From Paenibacillus macerans (GTDB lineage Bacteria > Bacillota > Bacilli > Paenibacillales > Paenibacillaceae), in the NCBI RefSeq assembly GCF_023715465.1, contig NZ_JAMBOE010000011.1:124001-188000 (forward strand): a stretch of DNA of 64,000 nucleotides, given 5' to 3'. Below the pieces are notes generated by a model. It was given only the letters and a program-made list of their open reading frames with translations. It was not told the origin of the DNA and did not search any database. Below, piece after piece: positions 16,797 to 26,589 of this stretch (positions within the stretch are counted from its first letter, which is position 1; the number at the start of each line of letters is the position of its first letter). The position numbers and the translations under genes were made by a program.

Positions 16797-17630
16797 ATGA
16801 GCGCGCGCGCGTTTACCCGTTTTGTTTTTTCTCCCGCCGCCAACCCCGATCTTCCGCTTCTTGTGGAGAGCATCGGTTACAATCCGAGTCAGGAAAAAAT
16901 CACCCGTCCGAACGGATATCCCTACTATCATTGGCTGCAAACCGAAGAAGGCGAAGGCCTGGTTACCTACGGCAGCGAAAGTGTCGTGTTGTCGTCCGGT
17001 TGCGGCGTTTTGCTGCCTCCCGGGATGCCCCACGCCTATGAGGCGAAGCGGGGCGCCGGCTGGGCAACGTATTACCTAACCTTCGGCGGCGTGGCCGCCG
17101 CGGCGATTTTGTCGGCTTTCGGCATCCGCGACTCCGCCTTATTCCGCTGGGACCAGGAGGCTCCTCTAGTCCCGCTGCTCGGCGAAATGCTGAACAAGGT
17201 CGGCAGCGGCACCGACCTGTTCGGCCTGGAGACGTCGGCCGGCACCTACCGTTTTTTGGGCATACTCAGCAAATTCGGGCAAGCCAGCAACATGTCCGTC
17301 TCCCGCAATATGGAGAAGCTGGCGCCGCTGCTGCATTGGATGGAGCAAGAGTACGGCAACCCCGACACCGGTCTGGATCAACTGGCCGAAGTCATCGGCA
17401 TGTCGGGGCGTCATTTAAGCAAGCTGTTTCAGCATACGCTTGGCGTATCCCCATACGCTTATCTCACCCAAATGCGTATCCATAAAGCCAAGGAGCATCT
17501 GGCCGGCGAACCGGGAGTTACCGTAGCCGCCATCGCCGGCAAAACCGGGTTCCGCGACGCCAGCCATTTCGTCGCCACGTTCCGCAAACATACCGGCATG
17601 ACGCCGCAGCAGTTCCGGCGGCTGCATTAG
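16797..17630 (+). CDS. AraC-family transcriptional regulator with cupin sensor domain
   Basis: A 277-residue regulator. The N-terminal cupin-like domain (to ~150) includes LLPPGMPHAYEAKRGAGW, and the C-terminal double helix-turn-helix covers ~175-275 with the AraC signature ending GFRDASHFVATFRKHTGMTP. The ATG at 16797 has CAGGAGGG 7 nt upstream; the longer frame from 16755 lacks a site. It is divergent from the GH42 gene across ~125 bp of AT-rich DNA, so it probably controls that gene in response to a galactoside. Its stop codon region is copied in tandem just downstream, see the repeat at 17621. Confidence 0.9.
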   Translation: MSARAFTRFVFSPAANPDLPLLVESIGYNPSQEKITRPNGYPYYHWLQTEEGEGLVTYGSESVVLSSGCGVLLPPGMPHAYEAKRGAGWATYYLTFGGVAAAAILSAFGIRDSALFRWDQEAPLVPLLGEMLNKVGSGTDLFGLETSAGTYRFLGILSKFGQASNMSVSRNMEKLAPLLHWMEQEYGNPDTGLDQLAEVIGMSGRHLSKLFQHTLGVSPYAYLTQMRIHKAKEHLAGEPGVTVAAIAGKTGFRDASHFVATFRKHTGMTPQQFRRLH

Positions 17631-17731
17631 ATGCGGCCGGTGGTTGCATCGGTTGTGGCCGGAGTTGCATTAGGTGTGGCCGGAGTTGCATTTGGGTAGC
17701 CGAAATTGCATTAGGTGTGGCCGGTGGTTGC
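17621..17731 (+). repeat. Tandem repeats copying the 3' end of the AraC gene
   Basis: Degenerate ~21-bp units of the form TTGCATTAGGTGTGGCCGGAG run from the last codons of the AraC gene (GGCTGCATTAG) through about five copies. The stop codon is inside the repeated unit, so extra copies do not lengthen the protein. Confidence 0.7.
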
Positions 17732-17898
17732 CTTAAGCGCAGCCCGGCGTAAACGCCCCAAGTAACGCTGATCGCCATAAAGCTTGACCAGGCGTACACA
17801 CCAAGTTCCGCTGATCGCCATTTCGGCCCGGCACGACGTCCAAACAGTTCCGGCGGCCAGTGATGCGGCAAACATATCGTTTCTGACCAAAAAATAAA

Positions 17899-18085
17899 CT
17901 CTAACGGATGCCACAGCCGCTATTTGATCCAAAAACGCCGATTTCAAACTCTAACGGTTGCCGTGGAGCTTATTTCACTTAAACCGGGCTATTTTCACTT
18001 GGACTAGGGCAAATAACGGCGCTTACAACCGTTAGAATATAGAAAAGGTCATTTTCCGTAAAATAGCCGCTGCTACAACCGTTAG
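17899..18085. repeat. Family A interspersed repeat (two forward and two inverted units)
   Basis: Two forward units start CTCTAACGG and run into GCTATTT or CTTATTT; two inverted units run AAATA(A/G)C...ACAACCGTTAG. The architecture is that of 7690-7881, with TTG variants of the core (AACGGTTG). It lies between the convergent AraC and GH95 genes. Confidence 0.75.
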
Positions 18086-18219
18086 ATTTCCGGCAGGGCA
18101 CAATACTACAAAAAATGCAGGTAGTCCCCGCACGATGCCCCGATTTTCCCAAATAACTGAAGTATTGCAACTATTCGGTTTTAACTAGCTAGTAAGCTAC
18201 TTTGGCCATAATAGTGAAT

Positions 18220-18353
18220 CCTAACGGACACCACAGACCTTATTTGGTTATGCACACGTTTCGAGCCTTTTTTGAGCAAATAGCGGCTCTCCTGTCCGTT
18301 AGAAATAAACTTAGCGTCTTTTCAGGCAAATAAGGTCAGCTATGTCCGTTAGA
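18220..18353. repeat. Family A interspersed repeat (one forward and two inverted units)
   Basis: A forward CCTAACGGACACCACAGACC unit is followed by inverted units ending CTGTCCGTTAG and TATGTCCGTTAG. It is close in sequence to the element at 7740-7880 and lies just after the GH95 stop. No coding capacity is seen in 17732-18377. Confidence 0.75.
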
Positions 18354-18377
18354 GGGTTAGCCTCATGCGCAGAAAGC

Positions 18378-20873
18378 CTACCTAATCCAATACGACGTAT
18401 TCGCTTTCGTCCAGAAGCGTTCCCCATCCCCGGCGGTGCTTCCGTCCGGGAGATGGATGCGCCGTCCGTTTAGGCCGCGTACCGTACACCATCCGCCGAC
18501 AGTCGATGTGATGCAGGCCGATGCGACTCCGCCGTTCTCCCAGGTTATATCGACGGTAAAACCGCCCCGGGCTTTAAACCCCTTGACCTGGCCGGACGCC
18601 CAGGCCTTGGGCAGCGCGGGGAGCAAATCGATGCCGTCCATATGGCTTTGCAGCAGCATTTCGGCGATTCCCGCCGCCCCGCCAAAATTGCCGTCGATCT
18701 GGAACGGCGGATGGTCGTCAAACAGGTTCGGATACGTCGAACGGGACAGCAGCGTTTCCACGAACCGGTGCGCCGTTTCTCCGTCTCCCAGACGCGCGTA
18801 CAGATTGATCAGCCAGGCGCAGCTCCAGCCGGTATGGCCGCCGCCGTTTTGGATGCGGGATGCCAGCGATTTCCGCACGGCTTCCGCCAGCTCCGGCGTA
18901 TCCCGCACCGTAATCGAATCGCCGGGATAAAGCCCGTACAAATGCGAGACGTGACGGTGCCCCGGCTCCGGTTCAGCGAAGTTCTCGCTCCACTCCTGCA
19001 GCCTGCCGTCCGGGCCGATTTGCGGCTTGGCCATCCGTTCCGCCGTTTCCGCCAGCTCACGGCGCCACTCCTCATCCACACTCAAAATTTCCGCCGCCCG
19101 AATCGTATGTGCAAACAGCTCGCGAATCAGCGTCAAATCCATCGTCGTTCCCGCCGATACGCTGCACTTCTCGCCCTCGGGCGTCAAAAACTGATTTTCC
19201 GGCGTGGTCGACGGCGCCGTCGTCAGCAGCCCGTCCGGGCCGGGAACGAGCCAATCCCGGCAAAATTCCGCCGCCCCCTTCATCAGCGGATAGGCGGTCT
19301 CCCGCAGGAACTTATCATCCCTCGTAAATTCGTAATGCTCCCAAAGATGGCGGCACAACCATACGCCGCCCATCGGCCAAAACGCCCAATTGGCCTGGCC
19401 GTCCGTCGGCGTCGATTGGCGCCACAGGTCGACGTTGTGGTGAGCGGTCCACCCCCGGCAGCCGTAATGAATCCGCGCGGTTCTCGCCCCCGTGTCGCTC
19501 AGGTCCCGGATTAGCCGGAACAGCGGTTCATGACACTCGCTTAAATTGGCCACCTCCGCCGGCCAATAATTCATCTGCGCGTTGATATTGGTCGTATACC
19601 CGCTGTTCCAGGGCGGCTGAATATGCGGATTCCAGATTCCCTGTAAATTGGCCGGTTCCGTTCCCGGTCTGGAGCTGGCCATCAGCAAATAGCGGCCGTA
19701 CTGAAAATATAACGCTTCCAGTTCCGGATCCTGCGCTCCATCGCGATAAGCTTCGAGCCGCTTGTCGGTGGGCAGTTGCGAAGGCTCCGTGCCCGCAAGC
19801 CCTTCAGCGGAAGGCAGCTCCGAAGGCTCCCCGCCCCCAAGCCCTTCAGCGGCAGGCAACTGCGAAGGCACCGCACCCCCAAACCGTTCGTCGTCAAGCA
19901 ACTCCGAAGCCTCCCCGCCCCCAAGCCGCAGCTCGACACGGCGGAACAAGCAGCGGTGATCCGCGATATGTCTTTCCCGCAGCCGCTCATAGCCAAGCGA
20001 AACCGCTTCCTTCAAAACAGCGTTGCATTTTTCACCAAGTTCACCTTCAGCCATCCCCGTCCCGGGCATCGTTTTATATCCGGCAAAATCGGTAGCCGCG
20101 GCCAGCAAAAACGTCGCCTTCCGCGCTCCGCGGACGATCAGCCGGCCGGACTCATCCGCCCCGACGGTCCCGCCTTCCGTTAGCGCATGCACATGCGCTT
20201 CAAAAGATAACCCCAATCCTTCTTCATACAATACGGATTGCGGGTGGTCGCCGCGGTAATTGTCGGCAATATGGCTGGGGCAGCGCCCTGTCATGACGAT
20301 TCCGGCTTTTCCTGCAATCGCTTCCGTTCGGAACACCTGCGAAGAATCGAGGGACACGGAAAGGTCGATCGTCCCTTCCCCTTCAACGCTGATATGTACC
20401 GCAAGCACCTGATCCAACGCGCTGACCAACACCTCGCGAGTATAGACCGTCCCGCCAAGCCGGTAAGAAACGGTCGCCACACCCGCGTCCAAATCCAAAT
20501 CCCGCCAATAATCCGAAATCTCCGGAACATCTTCCAACAGCTCCAGCTTTAAATTGCCCAGCGGCTGGTACGCTTCGGTCCCTGTGCCGACCATTTTGGC
20601 TTTAACCAACTGCTCGGCTTCTTTATATTTCCCGGAAAATATTAGCTCCCGGGCCTTTTTCAAATGCCGCAGTGCGTCGTAATTTTGCGTATCGCGGGGG
20701 AAACCCGACCAGAGCGTATCTTCATTTAAAGCGATAAGCTCCTGCCGCACCCCACCATAGATCATACCGCCGATTCGCCCGTTGCCTACGGGAAGCGCTT
20801 CCTCCCAACGCGATGCGGGCTGCTTATACCATAACTTCCATCCGGCTTCTGCTGAACGTACCAGTTTGGCCAC
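18378..20873 (-). CDS. GH95 alpha-L-fucosidase
   Basis: An 831-residue GH95 protein without a signal peptide. The N-terminal beta domain begins with WYKQPASRWEEALPVGNGRIGG. The catalytic (alpha/alpha) barrel includes NINAQMNYWPAEVANL and TAHHNVDLWRQSTPTDG, and GNFGGAAGIAEMLLQSH lies near the C-terminus. It removes terminal alpha-1,2-fucose, as found on xyloglucan galactose. Start is GTG 20873, the only in-frame start after an upstream stop; its binding site is close and modest. Residues 318-373 form four 14-residue repeats absent from ordinary family members (separate entry). It lies after the ABC solute-binding gene but behind a terminator, so it may be transcribed alone or by read-through. 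Confidence 0.92.
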   Translation of the reverse strand: MAKLVRSAEAGWKLWYKQPASRWEEALPVGNGRIGGMIYGGVRQELIALNEDTLWSGFPRDTQNYDALRHLKKARELIFSGKYKEAEQLVKAKMVGTGTEAYQPLGNLKLELLEDVPEISDYWRDLDLDAGVATVSYRLGGTVYTREVLVSALDQVLAVHISVEGEGTIDLSVSLDSSQVFRTEAIAGKAGIVMTGRCPSHIADNYRGDHPQSVLYEEGLGLSFEAHVHALTEGGTVGADESGRLIVRGARKATFLLAAATDFAGYKTMPGTGMAEGELGEKCNAVLKEAVSLGYERLRERHIADHRCLFRRVELRLGGGEASELLDDERFGGAVPSQLPAAEGLGGGEPSELPSAEGLAGTEPSQLPTDKRLEAYRDGAQDPELEALYFQYGRYLLMASSRPGTEPANLQGIWNPHIQPPWNSGYTTNINAQMNYWPAEVANLSECHEPLFRLIRDLSDTGARTARIHYGCRGWTAHHNVDLWRQSTPTDGQANWAFWPMGGVWLCRHLWEHYEFTRDDKFLRETAYPLMKGAAEFCRDWLVPGPDGLLTTAPSTTPENQFLTPEGEKCSVSAGTTMDLTLIRELFAHTIRAAEILSVDEEWRRELAETAERMAKPQIGPDGRLQEWSENFAEPEPGHRHVSHLYGLYPGDSITVRDTPELAEAVRKSLASRIQNGGGHTGWSCAWLINLYARLGDGETAHRFVETLLSRSTYPNLFDDHPPFQIDGNFGGAAGIAEMLLQSHMDGIDLLPALPKAWASGQVKGFKARGGFTVDITWENGGVASACITSTVGGWCTVRGLNGRRIHLPDGSTAGDGERFWTKANTSYWIR
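19755..19922 (-). repeat. Four in-frame 42-bp repeats inside the GH95 gene
   Basis: The encoded 14-residue units at residues 318-331, 332-345, 346-359 and 360-373 read GGGEASELLDDERF, GGAVPSQLPAAEGL, GGGEPSELPSAEGL and AGTEPSQLPTDKRL. The last runs into the conserved LEAYRDG, which suggests that one ancestral unit expanded to four without breaking the frame. Confidence 0.85.
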
Positions 20874-20921
20874 CTTCTCCCGATTTTTTGTCCACCTCTA
20901 GATTTTACGATAAATCCGCAG

Positions 20922-20950
20922 AAAAGGCCCGATGAAAATACGGGCCTTTT
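20922..20950 (-). terminator. Bidirectional-looking terminator after the solute-binding protein gene
   Basis: A 10-bp perfect stem AAAAGGCCCG/CGGGCCTTTT with a 9-nt loop. Read on the minus strand it follows the solute-binding gene and precedes GH95. Confidence 0.82.
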
Positions 20951-20994
20951 CGTTCATTTTCATATTTACGGGTATCCCCGACAATCCTGTTTTA

Positions 20995-22701
20995 TCACAA
21001 TTTTTTGCCGGTGAACAATTCGACTCTCTTCTTAACGAGTTCGGTATATTCGGCTTCCATTTTCGTGGCCCCGGCTTTGTCCAGTTCGGAGAGGAAAGCG
21101 TCGTACACCTTGTCGAAGTCTGCTACCTTGGCCAAAATGGCTTCCGGAATCCGTTTGCGGATAATGTCCTGCGTTTTCTGGAAAATAACCTGATAATCCC
21201 CGTCTGTCGGAACCGGCATGTTGTACAGAGCTCCCCATTCTTTAGCCGGGAATTCGTCCTCTTGCGGGAACAGATCCTTCCAGGTGGTTGCATTGTAAGC
21301 TTTCAGCGTTTCCTTCTCGGCTTCGGTGTAGTTCTCTACGATTTGTTCCGGGAAGTTGGTCGTATAATAATTGCCGGAAGGATCTTTAACACCGTCGCCG
21401 TAGCGGGCGCCAAAGATTTTGTACAAACCGTCCGGATTGCCGAGACCGGTCTGTTTCGTGAAATTCGTTGTATCATTTACCCTACGATCTGTAATCTCGT
21501 CCGGTATAACGCGTTTGCCATTCTCGTCAACCGTGTAGTGTTTGCCTTCAATCCCCCAGTTTACCAGGACCTGGCCTTCATCGGAAGAAAGCCAGTCGAT
21601 GAATTTAATCGCCCGCACCGGATCTTTGCATGCGGTCGTAATGCTGATGCCGTAACCGTCAATGCCGGCGGATTGGAAGGAGTGGTCTTTATACTCTTCG
21701 CTTAACGTGACCGGGAAATGCGCATACGTGTATTCGTCTTTGCCGGCCGTTTTTAGCGCGTTTTCGGCATCCATGTAACCCCATTCCTGGTCGATCAGGC
21801 CAAGCACGCGGCCGCTGGCGATTTTCGCTTTGTATTGGTCGTCTTTTTGCACAAACGTGTCTTTATCAAGCAGGCCTTCATTGTACATGTGGTTCAGCCA
21901 ACGGAAGTATTCCTTTTCTTCCGAACGCTTATAATGAAGCTTTGCTTCGTAGGTTTGCGGGTCCACGTAGTATTCGCCGTCGTCCGGAGCGCCCGTAGCG
22001 ATAAATGCCGGATTCGTAACAGAGATCATGATTCTCCAGTCGTCGGCGTTCAACGTCAGCGGAATCGTCGGTTGTCCGTCCGTGGTTGGATGTTTTTCCA
22101 CATATTGCTTGAGGACGTTTTCAAAGTCTTGCACCGTGTTCACCTTCGGATATCCAAGTTCCTTCAGGACGCGTTGTTGAATTTCAAACCCGCCGCCAGA
22201 ATCAAAATATTGCTGATCCACGCCAACGTTGGTCGGGAGCGAATAAATCGCCGGGTCTTCATTGCTGTATTTCAGGCGGTTCATATTTTCACTGAATATT
22301 TTCTTAATGTTTGGCGCGTGCTCCTCAATCAGATCGGTCATATCCACGATATAGCCGGCATCCACCAGTTTGGACAAATTCCCTTTGGCGAAAATCAGGT
22401 CAGGCACATCGCCGCTCGCCGCCATCAAGGCGACTTTGTTGTCGCCGCCGCCGCTGCCCACGTCGAATTCGGCTTCGATCGTTACGCCGGTTTTTTCGGT
22501 TATGACTTTCCCCACTTCATCCTGCATATTGTTCCAGTTCGGGCTGGCGTCAGCACCGAAAAATGTAAAGGTGACAGGGCTCGTATCATCGCTCGCTCCG
22601 CCATTTGCGCCGGACCCGCCGTTGTTGCTGCCGCAGCCTCCGACCAGCAAGGTGCTGGCCAGCACAATCGCCGCGAAAGTTTTAGGGCTTTTCCATTTCA
22701 T
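20995..22701 (-). CDS. ABC transporter solute-binding lipoprotein (LplA type)
   Basis: A 568-residue extracellular oligosaccharide-binding protein. The signal peptide ends in a lipobox LLVGGCGSNNGG with the lipidated Cys at ~23, followed by a Gly/Ser/Asn-rich linker. The mature part is a long type of binding protein (over 500 residues) usual for the LplABC/YtcPQ transporters of Paenibacillus. GGGGGG(A)AAGAAG precedes the ATG. It is the last gene of the unit kinase-permease-permease-binding protein. The neighbouring GH95, GH31 and GH3 suggest an imported xyloglucan-type oligosaccharide. No ATPase gene is present, which is usual; such systems share a common MsmX-like ATPase. Confidence 0.92.
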   Translation of the reverse strand: MKWKSPKTFAAIVLASTLLVGGCGSNNGGSGANGGASDDTSPVTFTFFGADASPNWNNMQDEVGKVITEKTGVTIEAEFDVGSGGGDNKVALMAASGDVPDLIFAKGNLSKLVDAGYIVDMTDLIEEHAPNIKKIFSENMNRLKYSNEDPAIYSLPTNVGVDQQYFDSGGGFEIQQRVLKELGYPKVNTVQDFENVLKQYVEKHPTTDGQPTIPLTLNADDWRIMISVTNPAFIATGAPDDGEYYVDPQTYEAKLHYKRSEEKEYFRWLNHMYNEGLLDKDTFVQKDDQYKAKIASGRVLGLIDQEWGYMDAENALKTAGKDEYTYAHFPVTLSEEYKDHSFQSAGIDGYGISITTACKDPVRAIKFIDWLSSDEGQVLVNWGIEGKHYTVDENGKRVIPDEITDRRVNDTTNFTKQTGLGNPDGLYKIFGARYGDGVKDPSGNYYTTNFPEQIVENYTEAEKETLKAYNATTWKDLFPQEDEFPAKEWGALYNMPVPTDGDYQVIFQKTQDIIRKRIPEAILAKVADFDKVYDAFLSELDKAGATKMEAEYTELVKKRVELFTGKKL

Positions 22702-22786
22702 GTCTTCTTTCCCCCCGTATTCTTATTCAAAAAAATATATTGTATAACAGGCTAGACCTGTGTCTACCGGCTCAGGGCCATTCATT

Positions 22787-23692
22787 TTAAGCTTTAACCG
22801 CTCCCAGCGTCATCCCGTCAACAAAATAGCGCTGCAGGAACGGATACACGACCAGAATCGGAACGGTAACGACGATGGTGATGGCCATTTTGATCGATTC
22901 CGGCGATACCTGTGCCATCTGGTTGGCCAAATCGTTGGCATTTGCCATATTCGCGCCTTGGTTGGTGCTTTGCAATATTTTCATCAATTCATATTGCAGT
23001 GTCGTCAAATGCGGTTTGCTGCCGTTGTACAAATACGTATCAAACCAGGAATTCCACTGGCCCACCGCCAGGAACAAAGCGATCGTCGCCAAAACAGGCT
23101 TGCACAGCGGCAGGATCACTTTGTAGTAAATCGTGAAATCGTTGGCCCCGTCGAGCTTCGCCGATTCCTGCAGCGCATACGGCAGTCCGTCGATAAACGA
23201 GCGGATGACAAATACGTTAAAGGCGCTGACCAAAGTAGGCAAAATATAAATCCAAAACGTCCCGATCAGTTCGAGGTGACGCATCAGCATGTACGTCGGC
23301 ACCAGGCCGCCCGTGAAGTACATCGTCAGGGCCAGGAACGTGGATACGAATTTGCGCGATTTGAAATCGGGCCGGCTGAGCGTAAAGGCCAGCATCGAGG
23401 AGCTGATCAGCCCAAGCACGGTGCCCAGCACCGTCCGTAGGATCGTATTTTTGAAGCCCTGAATCAGGGTGGTATAACCGAAGATCGTTTCGTAGTTTTT
23501 CCAGGTGAATTCGCGCGGCCAGATGTAAATGCCGCCCCGGACCGTATCCGTCGAATCGTTAAGCGATATCGCCAGCACGTTCAGGAAAGGGTACAGCGTG
23601 ATAATCAAAATGACCGACATCAGAATAAAGTTGAAAACATTGAACGCTTTTTCGCCTCTGGTGAGGTTAAACGCTTTGCTGCTGCTTGCCAT
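22787..23692 (-). CDS. Sugar ABC transporter permease (LplC/YtcP type)
   Basis: A 301-residue membrane protein with six predicted helices. The EAA loop for ATPase contact lies in ESAKLDGANDFTIYYKVILPL (given here from ESAKLDG onward), and the C-terminus GMTLGAVKA is typical of this permease group. GGGGGAGGG precedes the ATG. It follows the LplB-like permease by 15 nt and precedes the binding-protein gene by about 85 nt. Together they import a complex oligosaccharide. Confidence 0.92.
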   Translation of the reverse strand: MASSSKAFNLTRGEKAFNVFNFILMSVILIITLYPFLNVLAISLNDSTDTVRGGIYIWPREFTWKNYETIFGYTTLIQGFKNTILRTVLGTVLGLISSSMLAFTLSRPDFKSRKFVSTFLALTMYFTGGLVPTYMLMRHLELIGTFWIYILPTLVSAFNVFVIRSFIDGLPYALQESAKLDGANDFTIYYKVILPLCKPVLATIALFLAVGQWNSWFDTYLYNGSKPHLTTLQYELMKILQSTNQGANMANANDLANQMAQVSPESIKMAITIVVTVPILVVYPFLQRYFVDGMTLGAVKA

Positions 23693-23707
23693 CTATGTTC
23701 CCTCCCC

Positions 23708-24685
23708 CTACATAATGCTTTCTTTCGTCGTTTTCTTCATAACGCCGTTGGCTACGAGCAGCAGGATGATGCCTACAACCGAAGTGAACATGCTGATCGC
23801 CGTACCGTACGAGAAACGGCTGATATTAATACCATACTTCAAAGCGTACATATCCAAGACTTCGGAATAATCGGTGACCAGCGTATTGCTGAGCTGGAAC
23901 TGCTTCTCGAAGCCAATGCCGATCAAATGGCCGATCGACATGATCAGCAGCACCGAAATCGTTGTCCGAATCCCCGGCAGGGTGATGTTCCAGATTTGCC
24001 GGAAACGGCCGGCCCCGTCGACACGAGCGGCTTCATAAAGCTCTTTGTCGATCCCCGTAATGGCCGCCAAATAGATGATGGCGTTCCAGCCGGTTTCCTT
24101 CCACACATCGGAAGCGGTTACAATCCCCCAAAACCATTTCCCTTGCGACATGAACTGAATCGGTTCGTTGGTAATATGAAGCGCCATCAGCAGCTCGTTG
24201 ACGATCCCGCCGTCGTTGGAAAGCATTTTCGTGATGATCCCGGCTACAACGACCCAGGATACGAAGTGCGGCAAATAGGAAACCGTCTGTATCGTACGCT
24301 TGAAGTATTTGCCCCGCAGTTCATTGAGCAGCACCGCAAAGGCGATCGGAAAAATAAAGTTGGCGATCAGCCCCATGACGCTCATGGCCAGCGTGTTTCT
24401 TAGCACGAGATAAAACCTTTCGTCCTGGAACAACTCCACGAAATTATCGAACCCCACCCATTTCTGGTTGGTAAAAGATTTGGCCGGCTTATAATTCTGA
24501 AAAGCCATCGTCCAGCCCCAAATCGGAACATAGTTAAATACGAACAACCATATGACAAACGGCATGGACATCAAGTATAAATACTTTTGCTGCACTAAAC
24601 TCTGCCAGGTACCTTTTCTCCGCTTCTTTTGCGGGTTAGGGGCAACGCTTACATTAGTGCCGGGCTTTGATGACAGCGTTTCCAC
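23708..24685 (-). CDS. Sugar ABC transporter permease (LplB type)
   Basis: A 325-residue permease: a polar N-terminus with KKRRKG, then six helices starting at YLMSMPFVIWLFVFNYVPIW, and the EAA loop in YEAARVDGAGRFRQIWNITL. I place the start at GTG 24685, about 10 nt after AAGGGGGG; the open frame reaches back to 24787, overlapping the kinase gene, but has no binding site there. The kinase gene lies directly upstream, so the sensor and the transporter may be co-transcribed. The start codon is the least certain part. Confidence 0.88.
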   Translation of the reverse strand: METLSSKPGTNVSVAPNPQKKRRKGTWQSLVQQKYLYLMSMPFVIWLFVFNYVPIWGWTMAFQNYKPAKSFTNQKWVGFDNFVELFQDERFYLVLRNTLAMSVMGLIANFIFPIAFAVLLNELRGKYFKRTIQTVSYLPHFVSWVVVAGIITKMLSNDGGIVNELLMALHITNEPIQFMSQGKWFWGIVTASDVWKETGWNAIIYLAAITGIDKELYEAARVDGAGRFRQIWNITLPGIRTTISVLLIMSIGHLIGIGFEKQFQLSNTLVTDYSEVLDMYALKYGINISRFSYGTAISMFTSVVGIILLLVANGVMKKTTKESIM

Positions 24686-24779
24686 AGGTTCCAATCCCCC
24701 CTTCATTTCTATATTTCTATCATAAGCGAAGGGTGAGAATGGAAATACCCGACAGATTTCAAACAAAACCATATAAAAA

Positions 24780-26564
24780 TTAGACATATACCGGAAGCGT
24801 AAAGGTGATTTCCGTTCCGTAGCCAGGCGTGCTGGCTATTTGCAGACCGTGCTCCTCTCCATAGGACAACACCAATCTTTGATGGACGTTGCGCAGGCCG
24901 ATCCGCGTCCGCTGCGATTCCTCGGCGGTGGCAATGGAATGCTTCACTTCATCCAGGCGCTCCGGTGTCATCCCTATTCCATTGTCTTTGACGGTCACTT
25001 GCACCAGCGCTTCTTTCACTTCCACCCTGACCTCCACGTTGACGCCGTCCTCCTTGCCCTCTACGCCGTGAACGACAGCGTTTTCCACCAGCGGCTGAAT
25101 GATAAGTGGCGGCACCCGGACGTACTCCGCCGCCGGATCGATCCGCAGTTCAAACTTCAAGCGGTCCTCATAGCGGAATTTCTGGACCTCCAGGTAGGAG
25201 CTCACCATTTCCAATTCTTCTTTGAGCGGGGTGTTTTCCCGGCCGACTTCAAGGCTTTTCCGCATCATTTTCCCGAGCAGGCGCACGACGTTGGCAATCT
25301 CTCTATCCCCTTTCAGATGCGCGTTCATCCGGATCGATTCCAGCGCATTAAACAGAAAATGCGGGTTGATCTGGCTGGCCATCATTTTCAGCTTGATTTC
25401 CCGCTGCGCCAGCTCCAGGGCGTTGTTTTGCTCCGTTTTTTCCACCACCTGATGCATCAGCTGATTGATGCTGCCGACCATGTAGTTGAATTGGCGCGAC
25501 AAATGCCCGATTTCATCATTTCCGTCTATCGGGGATACGACGGTCAGATCCCCGAGCGCCAGCCGGTTTAAGTGGCGGCTTAACCGCAGCATTCGGCTCG
25601 TGGTCAAAAAAGAAACGATATAAACGAACACGAAGGCGATAAGCAGCACGAGTAAAATGATCCCCATTCCAAAAAGGCTAACCGTATTGGCGCTCTTGAC
25701 GATCGACTCCGTCGCAAACACGGATACGATCTTCAGCCCGTTCATGCTTGAATCGGGAAGCAAGGTATCCACCACCAGGTAAGAAGGCGCACCTTGGACA
25801 TCCGCCTTGAACGTCCCTTTTTGCAGGTCCCGCAAATCAATGCCGAAATCGAGAGATTCCAGCGTCGTGCCAACCAATGTCGGGTTTTTCGCAGCCACGA
25901 CATACCCCTGCTCATCGGCGATAAACGTTTCAAAAGGCTCCTGCTGCAGCATCCGGTTCAGTTCGTCCTGATTCAGAACGACCATAAGCACTCCGCTTTT
26001 CCGCGTGCCTTCAAACGAAATCTGGCGGACGAGGCTTAATTTACGGACGGGAAGTTCCTCGTCCTCTTTGTCGTTAATATAAAACCAGCCGATCCTTTTT
26101 TCGGACACCGCCCGCCGGTACCAGTTCGCTGACGCGGTCCGCTCATCGACCGGTATAAACTCGAGGTTATTGATTAATGTCGGATTGTCGAAATAGAACC
26201 GGATCCCCGAAATTTCCCGGTACTGCCTGACGTAGCTACGAAAATCGTCATAGTTCAGGTAAGCTTTGGTCAGCTCAAGCACCGACGGATAGCGGGTAGT
26301 GACGAGGGCTTCGAGTTTTTCATCCAGCATAAAAATATCCGAGATGTCGCTGGGCACGCGAAGCATCGACGCCGCGCGCGATTTCACTCTTTCGACGTTA
26401 TTGGTGGTCTGGGCGATCGCCCGGTCCATCGCCTGATTGCGGAAGTATGCGGTGACGACAGCGCCGACAATCAACACGGGAATCATCACGACAACGATAT
26501 AGGAGATCAGCAGCTTGTGCTTGAGTTTTAAGTTATTCGTGAACTGTACGATTTTACCGATCAT
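24780..26564 (-). CDS. YesM-type sensor histidine kinase
   Basis: A 594-residue kinase. One helix near residues 17-42 and a second near 300-325 enclose an extracellular dCache-like region with QTTNNVERVK. HAMP follows (~325-380), then the HisKA_7TM-less 'His_kinase' module with phospho-acceptor His in QINPHFLFNALESIRM and an HATPase domain (LIIQPLVENAVVHG, DNGIGM, GIGLRNV). The ATG at 26564 has AAGGAGG 14 nt upstream; the frame back to 26702 runs through a terminator hairpin. It is the first gene of the ABC unit. YesM kinases usually pair with an adjacent YesN regulator; none is here, and the YesN at 35361 is a possible partner. Confidence 0.9.
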   Translation of the reverse strand: MIGKIVQFTNNLKLKHKLLISYIVVVMIPVLIVGAVVTAYFRNQAMDRAIAQTTNNVERVKSRAASMLRVPSDISDIFMLDEKLEALVTTRYPSVLELTKAYLNYDDFRSYVRQYREISGIRFYFDNPTLINNLEFIPVDERTASANWYRRAVSEKRIGWFYINDKEDEELPVRKLSLVRQISFEGTRKSGVLMVVLNQDELNRMLQQEPFETFIADEQGYVVAAKNPTLVGTTLESLDFGIDLRDLQKGTFKADVQGAPSYLVVDTLLPDSSMNGLKIVSVFATESIVKSANTVSLFGMGIILLVLLIAFVFVYIVSFLTTSRMLRLSRHLNRLALGDLTVVSPIDGNDEIGHLSRQFNYMVGSINQLMHQVVEKTEQNNALELAQREIKLKMMASQINPHFLFNALESIRMNAHLKGDREIANVVRLLGKMMRKSLEVGRENTPLKEELEMVSSYLEVQKFRYEDRLKFELRIDPAAEYVRVPPLIIQPLVENAVVHGVEGKEDGVNVEVRVEVKEALVQVTVKDNGIGMTPERLDEVKHSIATAEESQRTRIGLRNVHQRLVLSYGEEHGLQIASTPGYGTEITFTLPVYV

Positions 26565-26589
26565 TGGAATAGATGATGCCTCCTTAAAA

